Shown: positions 6,746-12,534 of the stretch, in pieces
Layout of the letters: every line of letters starts with the position of its first letter
How positions within the stretch are numbered: the stretch's first letter is position 1
Source of the DNA: Actinomycetes bacterium
GTDB lineage: Bacteria > Actinomycetota > Actinomycetes > Propionibacteriales > Propionibacteriaceae
Reading direction: 5' to 3'
Length of the DNA stretch: 12,534 nucleotides
NCBI GenBank assembly: GCA_021794705.1
Contig: JAJYQH010000013.1
Location: 1 to 12,534 of the forward strand
Notes under the pieces: generated by a model
Seen by the model: only the letters and a program-made list of their open reading frames with translations
What the model was told of the DNA's origin: nothing
The model's database searches: none
Translations under genes and position numbers: made by a program

Positions 6746-7558
6746 ATGCTTCCCGAACAGCGGCGGGCGCGGGTCGCTCAGCTGGTCCGCTCCAACGGGG
6801 CGATGCGGGTCAGCGAGATCTCCGACGCGCTCGACGTGTCGCCCATGACCATTCGCCGCGACCTCGAGCTGCTCGACCGCGACGGCGTCGTGCACCGCGT
6901 CCACGGAGGGGCCACGGCGGGCGGTGGGGGCCACGAGCGGGAGGCGGGCTCACCGCCGCCGGTGAGTGAGGAGCCCGCCTTCCAGGTGAAGCGGCGGCTC
7001 GAGTCGGCCGCCAAGCGCGCCATCGCCCAGGCCGCGATGAGCCACATCGAGCCGGGAATGACCATCGCGCTGTCGGCCGGCACCACCACCTACGCCCTCG
7101 CCCGGGCCCTCGAGGGGTTCGCGGGGATCACCGTGGTGACCAACTCGACCGATGCGGCCAACGTGCTGTTCGAGACCCTGCCGTCCTCGAGCCTGGTCGT
7201 GCTCACCGGCGGCGTCCGGACGCCGTCGCACGCGCTGGTCGGGCCCATCGCCGAGTCGTCGCTCAAGGAGCTGCAGGTCGACATCGTCTTCCACGGCTTC
7301 CACGGCATGGACCCCCAGTCGGGATTCACCTGTCCCAATCTCGCCGAGGTGTCCACGGCCCAGGCGATGATCGCCGGCGGCGACCAACTCATCGTGCTCG
7401 CCGACCACTCGAAGTTCGGCGTCCGGGCGCTGGCGAAGGTGGCCGACCTGTCGGCGGCGACCACCCTCATCACCGACTCGCGCATCGCCGGCGACCAGCT
7501 CGAGGAGCTCCGGCGCCGCATCCCCACCGTGGAGATCGCCGACCCCGAGGCCAACTGA
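6746..7558 (+). CDS. DeoR/GlpR-family transcriptional regulator
   Basis: A DNA-binding regulator, usually a repressor released by a phosphorylated sugar. The 270-residue length is near the family's usual 250-260. The N-terminal winged helix-turn-helix spans about residues 5-55, with the DeoR signature VSEISDALDVSPMTIRRDLE (22-41) and a wing ending VHRVHGGA. A Gly/Glu/Pro-rich linker (57-76) leads to the sugar-phosphate isomerase-like sensor domain: SAGTTTYALARAL (110-122), VVTNSTDAANVL, LTGGVRTPSHALVGP and ADHSKFG (219-225). The segment VFHGFHGMDPQSGFT replaces the more common FLGADGID pattern, suggesting a distinct actinobacterial subgroup. The ATG has GAAGGGG about 8 nt upstream. Its divergent position beside the three-gene sugar importer, with repeated boxes between, suggests that it controls that importer. 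It converges with recN, 19 nt apart. The effector is unknown. Confidence 0.93.
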   Translation: MLPEQRRARVAQLVRSNGAMRVSEISDALDVSPMTIRRDLELLDRDGVVHRVHGGATAGGGGHEREAGSPPPVSEEPAFQVKRRLESAAKRAIAQAAMSHIEPGMTIALSAGTTTYALARALEGFAGITVVTNSTDAANVLFETLPSSSLVVLTGGVRTPSHALVGPIAESSLKELQVDIVFHGFHGMDPQSGFTCPNLAEVSTAQAMIAGGDQLIVLADHSKFGVRALAKVADLSAATTLITDSRIAGDQLEELRRRIPTVEIADPEAN

Positions 7559-7577
7559 GGCGTCACCGGCGTCCTGG

Positions 7578-9293
7578 TCACGGGGCCGCGACGGACGACC
7601 GGTCGCGCTCGGCGAGCAGGTCGCGGGCGTGGGCGAGCGCGGTCTCGCTCGTCTCCAGCCCTGCCATCATCCGCGCCAGTTCGCTGAGCCGCTGCTCGCC
7701 GCTGACCTCGGAGATGCCGGAGTTCGTGACCCCCTCGGCGCTCGCCTTGGCGACGACGAGGTGCTGGTCGGCGAACGCCGCCACCTGGGCGAGGTGCGTG
7801 ACGACGATCACCTGGCCGCGGCGGGCCAGGGCGGCGAGCCGGCGTCCGATCTGCAGTCCGACCGCCCCGCCGACGCCGGCGTCGACCTCGTCGAACACGA
7901 AGCAGTGCCCGGGGTCGGAGTCGGCGAGCACGACCTCCAGCGCGAGCCGGACGCGGGACAGCTCACCTCCGGAGGCCACCCGGCCGAGCGGCGCGGGTTC
8001 GGCGCCGGGGTTGGCACTGAACAGCAGGGCGACCCGCTCGGCGCCGGTCGCCGACAGGTCGGGGAGCGGTTGGAGGTCGAAGACGAGCCGGGCGTGCGGC
8101 ATCGCGAGTTCGGCCAGCTCGGCGGCGACGGCCCGAGCGAGGCGCTCGGCCGCCTCGGCACGGCGGCGTCCGATCTCGCCCGCCTGCTCCAGCAACCGCT
8201 CGCCCAGGTCGGCCACCCGGGCGTCGAGCTCGTCGATGCGCTCGTCGCTGCCCTCGAGGTCGACCAGCCGGAGCGACGCCGTCTCGGCCCAGGCGAGCAC
8301 CTCGTCGACCGTGTCGCCGTACTTGCGGGTGAGCGCGGACAGGGCGGAGCGCCGCTCCATGACGGCCTCGAGCCGGGCGGGGTCGGCGTCCAGGTCGGCG
8401 AGGTAGGAGGCCGCGTCCGCCGCGACGTCGTTGAGCTGCTGACTGGTCTCCCGGAGGCGTCGGACGAGGTCGCCCGCGGCGGGGTCGACCCGGGCAGCCG
8501 CCGCGAGCGCCCGGCCGGCACGTACCACGAGATCCCGCGCCCCCGGCACCTCGATCGCCCCGTCGGAGTCGCCCGACAGGGCGCCCACCGCCTCCGACGC
8601 GAGGGCCCGCAACTCGTCGGCGGCCTGCAGTCGGGTGGCCTCCGCGAGCAGGTCGGCGTCTTCCCCGGGCCGCGGTTCGAGCGCGGCGATCTCGTCGAGG
8701 CCGAACCGCAGCAGATCGATCTCCCGGGCGCGCGCGTGGGCCTCCCGCCGCAGCGTGTCGCGCTCCGTCATGAGGTCGCGGTGCCGGGCGAAGTCGCGGG
8801 CGTACCGGGCCAGGTCGTCGAGGTGTTCCGGGCCGCAGTACCGGTCGAGCACCTCCCGCTGGCGCTCGGGAGTGCCGAGTCGCACCTGCTCGGACTGTCC
8901 GTGGATGGTGGCCAACTCACCCGTGATCTCCGCCAGCGCCCCCACCGTCACCTGCACCCCGCCGGCGAAGGCGCGGGAGCGGCCCTGTGCGGTGACCTGG
9001 CGGGCCACGAGGAGTTCGGCGTCGCGGTCGTCGTCCTCGAGGACGCCGCCCAGTTCTGCCACCGCCTCCGCCACCCGTCCCGCCCCGGTGAAGCGACCCT
9101 CGACGACGGCCCGGGGCGCGCCGCGCCGCACGATGCCGGCGTCCGCCCGCCCCCCTAGCAACAGGCCCAGCCCGGAGACCACCATCGTCTTGCCGGCGCC
9201 GGTCTCACCGGTGATGGCGACCAGCCCGGGCCCGAGTTCGAGGCTGGTTTCGTCGATGACACCCAGCGCGCTGATGCGCAGGCCGGTCAGCAT
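7578..9293 (-). CDS. recN: DNA repair protein RecN
   Basis: An SMC-like cytosolic ATPase that helps double-strand break repair by recombination, probably by holding DNA ends or sister chromatids together. The 571-residue length is normal. Walker A GETGAGKT is at 29-36, a Q-loop-like IHGQSEQ at 130-136, and a long coiled-coil region rich in Glu, Arg and Ala spans roughly 150-395. The ABC signature ASGGELSR is at 440-447, Walker B CFVFDEVDAG at 464-473, and the H-loop VTHLAQVAAFAD begins near 498. The ATG directly abuts the stop of nadK (TGAATG), implying coupled translation. It is the last gene of the conserved cluster and converges with the DeoR gene; the 19-nt gap shows no clear terminator. 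Confidence 0.97.
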   Translation of the reverse strand: MLTGLRISALGVIDETSLELGPGLVAITGETGAGKTMVVSGLGLLLGGRADAGIVRRGAPRAVVEGRFTGAGRVAEAVAELGGVLEDDDRDAELLVARQVTAQGRSRAFAGGVQVTVGALAEITGELATIHGQSEQVRLGTPERQREVLDRYCGPEHLDDLARYARDFARHRDLMTERDTLRREAHARAREIDLLRFGLDEIAALEPRPGEDADLLAEATRLQAADELRALASEAVGALSGDSDGAIEVPGARDLVVRAGRALAAAARVDPAAGDLVRRLRETSQQLNDVAADAASYLADLDADPARLEAVMERRSALSALTRKYGDTVDEVLAWAETASLRLVDLEGSDERIDELDARVADLGERLLEQAGEIGRRRAEAAERLARAVAAELAELAMPHARLVFDLQPLPDLSATGAERVALLFSANPGAEPAPLGRVASGGELSRVRLALEVVLADSDPGHCFVFDEVDAGVGGAVGLQIGRRLAALARRGQVIVVTHLAQVAAFADQHLVVAKASAEGVTNSGISEVSGEQRLSELARMMAGLETSETALAHARDLLAERDRSSVAAP

Positions 9294-10214
9294 TCAGGCC
9301 CCGACATCACGGTTGCGCCACCCCTCCACCGGCAGGTCGAACTTGCGGACCAGCCGGTTGGCGAACGGCTGCTCGCTGGTGCGGGCGATGAGCAGGTCCT
9401 GCGGCAGCCGACGCACCGTGATGCGGCTGCCCCGACTGATGTCGAGGGAGCGGGCGCCGTCGCACCACAGCACCCCGGAGTTCACCTGCGAGCCGGACAG
9501 GTCGAGGTCGACGCGCGAGAACGGGCTGAGCACCATCGGCCGCGCGAACAGGGCATGGGCGCTCAGCGGCACGAGCAGCATCGCCTCGACGTCGGGCCAG
9601 ATGACCGGTCCCCCGGCGGAGAACGCATACGCGGTGGAGCCGGTCGGGGTGCTCACGAGCAGGCCGTCGCAGTGCCAGCGCGACACCGGCCGGTGGTCGA
9701 CCGAGGCGAGCACCTCGAGCATCCGGTCGCGGGCCCCCTTCTCGATCGACACCTCGTTGACCGCGAACGACTCCCAGCGCGCCCCGGTGATCTCGTCGTT
9801 GACGGTCACGGAGAGGACCAGCCGCCGCTCGATCGCGTAGTTGCGGTGGACCACCCGGGTGACGAGCGCTGAGGTCTCCGAGGGTTCGAGCTCGGCGAGG
9901 AAGCCGACGTGGCCGAGGTTGACGCCGAGCAGCGGCACCCGCCGGGTGAGGGCCCACTCGGCCGCCCTCAGAATGGTGCCGTCGCCGCCGAATACGATCA
10001 GCAGTTCCGGTGTTCCCGCGGCGGGGTCGTCCCACGAGCGCAGGTCGGCGCCGTCGACCCGGCCGCTCAGTTCGCCCAGTTGCTCGGGGTCGACGAGACA
10101 GCCCATGCCCGCCTCCGTGAGGCCGCTCACGAACGCCGTCGCCACGTCGAGGGCTTCGGGTCGGCGGGCGTTCACCTTGATGGCGACCCTGCGGAGCTGG
10201 GGCGGAACGGTCAC
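9294..10214 (-). CDS. nadK: NAD kinase
   Basis: Phosphorylates NAD to NADP in the cytosol, the only route to NADP. Actinobacterial members usually accept polyphosphate as well as ATP, hence the older name ppnK. The 306-residue protein carries the kinase motif GGDGTILRAAEWAL (76-89, with the catalytic-site aspartate in GGDGT), GVNLGHVGFLAEL (97-109), NEVSIEKG (153-160) and the glycine-rich DGLLVSTPTGSTAYAFSAGG (183-202). The GTG at 10214 overlaps the TGA of tlyA (GTGA), and the gene ends immediately before the recN ATG. The nadK-recN pair after tlyA is a classic actinobacterial arrangement. Confidence 0.97.
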   Translation of the reverse strand: MTVPPQLRRVAIKVNARRPEALDVATAFVSGLTEAGMGCLVDPEQLGELSGRVDGADLRSWDDPAAGTPELLIVFGGDGTILRAAEWALTRRVPLLGVNLGHVGFLAELEPSETSALVTRVVHRNYAIERRLVLSVTVNDEITGARWESFAVNEVSIEKGARDRMLEVLASVDHRPVSRWHCDGLLVSTPTGSTAYAFSAGGPVIWPDVEAMLLVPLSAHALFARPMVLSPFSRVDLDLSGSQVNSGVLWCDGARSLDISRGSRITVRRLPQDLLIARTSEQPFANRLVRKFDLPVEGWRNRDVGA

Positions 10215-11020
10215 CCTCGAAGCCTAGTCGGACCCTCGGACGATTCGCGCGGGCGCCCGGTGCGGGACGCTTCCGCGCGCTCGAAGGCGACGAAGTACTC
10301 GATATTGCCGGCCGGACCAGGCAGCGGGCTGGTCCCCCGCCAGGTCGACGTCCAGCCGAGAGCGGACGCCGCCGCCACCACCGCGTCGACGGCTCGAAGT
10401 CTGAGGTTCTCGTCCCGCACCACCCCACCGGGGCCGAGCCGGTCGCGGCCCACCTCGAACTGCGGTTTCACCATGAGCAGAGCCCGTCCCCGCGGCGCGA
10501 CCACTGCGAACAGCGGCTCGAGGAGCAGGGTGAGGGAGATGAAGGAGACATCGGCAACGACGAGGTCGACAGGTCGTCCTTCGAGGTCGTCCAGGGTGAG
10601 CCGGCGCAGGTTGAGGCCCTCGCGCACCACCACCCGCGGGTCAGCACGCAGTCGCGGCGCGAGTTGGTCGTGGCCGACGTCGACGGAGTACACGCGCTCG
10701 ACCCCGCGGCTCAGCAGCACCTGGGTGAAGCCTCCCGTGGAGGCGCCGGCGTCCAGGGCCCGCGCCCCGAGCTCGGTCCAGGCCAGGGCGTCGAGGGCGC
10801 CGACGAGCTTGTGCGCGGCGCGTGACACCCAGGGGTCCTCCTCCTCGAGGGACACGTTCTGGGCTCCGGTGACGGGCTCCGACGGTTTGTCGACGACCCG
10901 TCCGTCGACAAGCACCCGCCCCGACCGGACGAGTTCCCGGGCCTGGGACCGTGACCGGGCGAGGCCACGGGCCGCGAGCTCGAGGTCGAGCCGACGGGGT
11001 CCGTGCGCCCCGGAGCTCAT
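10211..11020 (-). CDS. tlyA: TlyA-family rRNA (cytidine-2'-O)-methyltransferase
   Basis: Methylates the ribose of a 16S and a 23S rRNA cytidine (C1409 and C1920 in E. coli numbering), using S-adenosylmethionine. In mycobacteria its loss gives capreomycin and viomycin resistance. The 269-residue protein has an S4-like RNA-binding domain at about 9-62 (RLDLELAARGLARSRSQARE), then an FtsJ-like methyltransferase domain. SAM-binding ALDAGASTGGFTQVLL spans 88-103, and the catalytic K-D-K-E set appears as K71, D157, K185 and E241, nearly the same spacing as in M. tuberculosis TlyA. The ATG at 11020 overlaps the stop of the upstream small gene. The final 20 residues are Arg/Ser/Glu-rich and probably disordered. 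The haemolysin name once given to this family is not supported by these motifs. Confidence 0.96.
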   Translation of the reverse strand: MSSGAHGPRRLDLELAARGLARSRSQARELVRSGRVLVDGRVVDKPSEPVTGAQNVSLEEEDPWVSRAAHKLVGALDALAWTELGARALDAGASTGGFTQVLLSRGVERVYSVDVGHDQLAPRLRADPRVVVREGLNLRRLTLDDLEGRPVDLVVADVSFISLTLLLEPLFAVVAPRGRALLMVKPQFEVGRDRLGPGGVVRDENLRLRAVDAVVAAASALGWTSTWRGTSPLPGPAGNIEYFVAFERAEASRTGRPRESSEGPTRLRG

Positions 11021-11250
11021 CGCACCCGGGGACCCGGCACGCCGGGAATGGGCGACTGGACGGCGTCCCGGGACGTCGCCAGCACCTGGCTCAACACCTC
11101 CTGCACGGCCTGCAGCCTGTCGTGGTGCAGGCCGACGGGCTGCTCGCTGAGGTCGGCGAGTTCTCGCAGTGCGGAATCGATCACCTGGTTGCCCGTCTGC
11201 GGCGGCTCCGCCAACGGCGGAGGTTCGGGAACGCCCTGCTCGACACTCAT
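11017..11250 (-). CDS. Small conserved hypothetical protein of the tlyA cluster
   Basis: A 77-residue protein of unknown function. It has a Pro/Glu-rich start (VPEPPPLAEPP), a central segment predicted helical (QVIDSALRELADLSEQPVGLHHDRLQAVQEVLSQVLATSRDAV) and a proline-rich basic tail (IPGVPGPRVR). There is no signal peptide, membrane segment or recognisable catalytic motif. The helical part looks able to form an amphipathic helix, perhaps a dimer or partner-binding element. Its stop overlaps the tlyA ATG by 4 nt. A small ORF sits at the same place in M. tuberculosis (Rv1693, from memory), so it is likely a real, conserved gene. The ribosome-binding site is weak (GAGG close to the ATG). Confidence 0.8.
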   Translation of the reverse strand: MSVEQGVPEPPPLAEPPQTGNQVIDSALRELADLSEQPVGLHHDRLQAVQEVLSQVLATSRDAVQSPIPGVPGPRVR

Positions 11251-11277
11251 CGCCTCAGCCTACGAGGTGGCGGGCGG

Positions 11278-12273
11278 TCAGCGGACGGCGCCGAGGCGCT
11301 CGAGGACACCGGTGCCCACGCCGGGGTGGCGCCAGGCGACCTGGAGCACCGCCCACGCCGCGTCGTACTGGTCGCTCACGCTGGAGGGCACGACCGCGAG
11401 ACGTACCTCGTCGTCCTCCACGACGGCGCGTTGCTCACCGACCCGGCAGGCGTCGCCCTCCCACCGGGCGACTCGCGGCGGCTGCAGCAGACTGGGCACG
11501 TCGGGGCCGATCCAGGTCGGTCGCAGGTCCTCGGTGGCGTCGACGAGATCACGCTTGCCGTGCGCCCCGGTGAACACCAGCAACGAGTCGATCCCGACGC
11601 GGTTCGCACCGAGGATGTCGGTGTCGAGCCGGTCCCCGACGAAGATGGGTCTGGTGGAGCGCAGCCGGCGCATGGTCTCGTGCAGCAGGGGCGGGCTCGG
11701 CTTGCCCGCCTCCTCGGGCTCCGCGTCGACGGCGGCGCGGACGGCGTTGATCTGGGTGCCGGCGCCGGGCACGAGTCCGAGGTCGGTGGGCCGGGTGAGG
11801 TCGGAATTGGTGGCGAACCAGCGGGCGCCACGCTCGATGGCGAAGCAGGCGCCGTCTAGTGTGCTCCAGGCGATGTTCGGGTCGTACCCCTGGATGACGG
11901 CGACCGGCCCCTCCCGCCAGTCGCGGGTCACCCGCATCCCCACCGCCCGGACCTCGTCGGCGAGGGCGTCCGCCCCTGCGACGTAGACCAGGCTCCCGGT
12001 GGGAAGCTGGTCGGCGAGCATGGCGGCCCCGGCCTGGGCGCTGGTCACGATGTCCTCGACGGACGCCGGAATACCCAGCCGGGTCAATTGGTCGACGACC
12101 ACCTGCGGGGGCCGGGCCGCGTTGTTGGTGACGAAACCGACCCGCACTCCTCTGGACCGTAGGCCGGCGATGCCGTCGGAGGCGCCGGGGACCGGCTGCG
12201 GACCGAGGTAGACCACCCCGTCGAGGTCGAAGAGCGCGGCGTCGTACCTGTCGATGAGGGCCTCGTCGCTCAC
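11278..12273 (-). CDS. HAD-superfamily phosphatase (HAD-IIA, NagD-like)
   Basis: A cytosolic phosphatase that hydrolyses a small phosphorylated metabolite. The 331-residue protein has HAD motif I FDLDGVVY, with nucleophile D16 and acid/base D18; motif II FVTNN, with T49; the C2-type cap between; motif III lysine in AGKPSPPLL (K191); and motif IV VGDRLDTDILGAN, with D214 and D219. The M. tuberculosis gene in the same position, Rv1692, is reported as a glycerol-3-phosphate phosphatase, so phospholipid or glycerol-phosphate recycling is a reasonable guess. After about residue 250 comes an extra C-terminal region of about 80 residues beyond the usual NagD core (PTWIGPDVPSLLQPP onward). The GTG at 12273 overlaps the stop of the preceding gene. 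Confidence 0.92.
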   Translation of the reverse strand: MSDEALIDRYDAALFDLDGVVYLGPQPVPGASDGIAGLRSRGVRVGFVTNNAARPPQVVVDQLTRLGIPASVEDIVTSAQAGAAMLADQLPTGSLVYVAGADALADEVRAVGMRVTRDWREGPVAVIQGYDPNIAWSTLDGACFAIERGARWFATNSDLTRPTDLGLVPGAGTQINAVRAAVDAEPEEAGKPSPPLLHETMRRLRSTRPIFVGDRLDTDILGANRVGIDSLLVFTGAHGKRDLVDATEDLRPTWIGPDVPSLLQPPRVARWEGDACRVGEQRAVVEDDEVRLAVVPSSVSDQYDAAWAVLQVAWRHPGVGTGVLERLGAVR

Positions 12274-12534
12274 TGCCCGTCCTCCGCGTCAGCGGCGGGG
12301 GGGTCGACGTCGCCGGGCTCCCGCTCGGCCGGATCGTCCTCGGACTCGTCATCCGGCGCGAGGTCGAGGGTGACGCCATCGAGCTCCGCGAGCCGCTCGT
12401 CGACGCCGAGCTCATCCTCACGGTCGAGGGACGCGGCGGATCCGAACCACTGCCGCGCTCCCGACTCGTCCCCCTGGGCGAGCAGGTGCTCGGCGTAGGC
12501 GAACCTCAGGCGCGCCTGGCTCATGGTCGAGCCA
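12270..12534 (-). CDS. TPR-like protein, C-terminal part (5' end beyond window)
   Basis: The last 87 codons of a gene that continues past the right edge. Residues such as SQARLRFAYAEHLLAQGDES followed by ARQWFGSAASLDRED look like one helix-turn-helix repeat of a tetratricopeptide-type scaffold. The first ATG in view (12524) is probably internal, since the open frame runs on to the edge as GST before it and the repeat would be cut short. The C-terminal 30 or so residues are strongly acidic and proline-rich (DLAPDDESEDDPAEREPGD), so probably disordered. It overlaps the start of the HAD phosphatase (GTGA). The gene in this position in M. tuberculosis, Rv1691, is also TPR-like from memory. Partner and function are unknown. 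Confidence 0.75.
   Translation of the reverse strand, partial: GSTMSQARLRFAYAEHLLAQGDESGARQWFGSAASLDREDELGVDERLAELDGVTLDLAPDDESEDDPAEREPGDVDPPAADAEDGQ

Noticed and set aside
7629..9158. 509-codon plus-strand open frame antisense to recN
   Set aside because: It is Gly/Arg/Glu-rich without a domain. RecN on the other strand has complete Walker A, signature and Walker B motifs.
1..12534. CRISPR arrays, tRNA or rRNA genes, transposases, attachment sites
   Set aside because: No regularly spaced long repeats, cloverleaf-like or rRNA sequences, or transposase/integrase motifs were seen on either strand.

Overview
The window is GC-rich (about 70% by eye), densely packed chromosomal DNA from an actinomycete. 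Three things support this: strong third-position G/C bias, GTG starts with 4-nt stop/start overlaps, and the right-hand gene order. I cannot name the genus.

Layout. (1) Left edge, minus strand: the first 116 codons of pyrG (CTP synthase), preceded by a leader that can fold into a long GC hairpin. (2) 544-3268, plus strand: an APC-superfamily amino-acid permease resembling the YveA/AspP aspartate symporter group, then ligC, a short ATP-dependent DNA ligase. (3) 3296-6482, minus strand: a three-gene CUT1-type sugar ABC importer, in transcription order a Tat/lipoprotein substrate-binding protein, a MalF-like permease and a MalG-like permease. The genes are joined by 4-nt overlaps and no ATPase gene is present. 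(4) 6746-7558, plus strand: a divergent DeoR/GlpR-family regulator. The 263-nt intergenic region between it and the importer carries repeated TGTGCGAA-type boxes over a plausible importer promoter, so the regulator probably controls the importer and perhaps itself. (5) 7578-12534, minus strand: a conserved housekeeping cluster. In transcription order it is a TPR-like protein (5' end cut), a HAD phosphatase, a 77-aa conserved small protein, tlyA (rRNA 2'-O-methyltransferase), nadK (NAD kinase) and recN (DNA repair ATPase). All but one of its junctions are overlapping or abutting.

How it fits together. The right-hand cluster and pyrG match, from memory, the Mycobacterium tuberculosis segment Rv1691-Rv1699 (TPR, HAD, small ORF, tlyA, ppnK, recN, Rv1697, Rv1698, pyrG). 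Here the two genes expected between recN and pyrG are absent, and about 7.2 kb of transport, ligase and regulatory genes sits in their place. That lineage-specific block is the main unusual feature of the layout. Its parts are recognisable families. I see no new type of system, no CRISPR, no mobile element and no RNA gene. The most testable items are the operator array and the leader hairpins.
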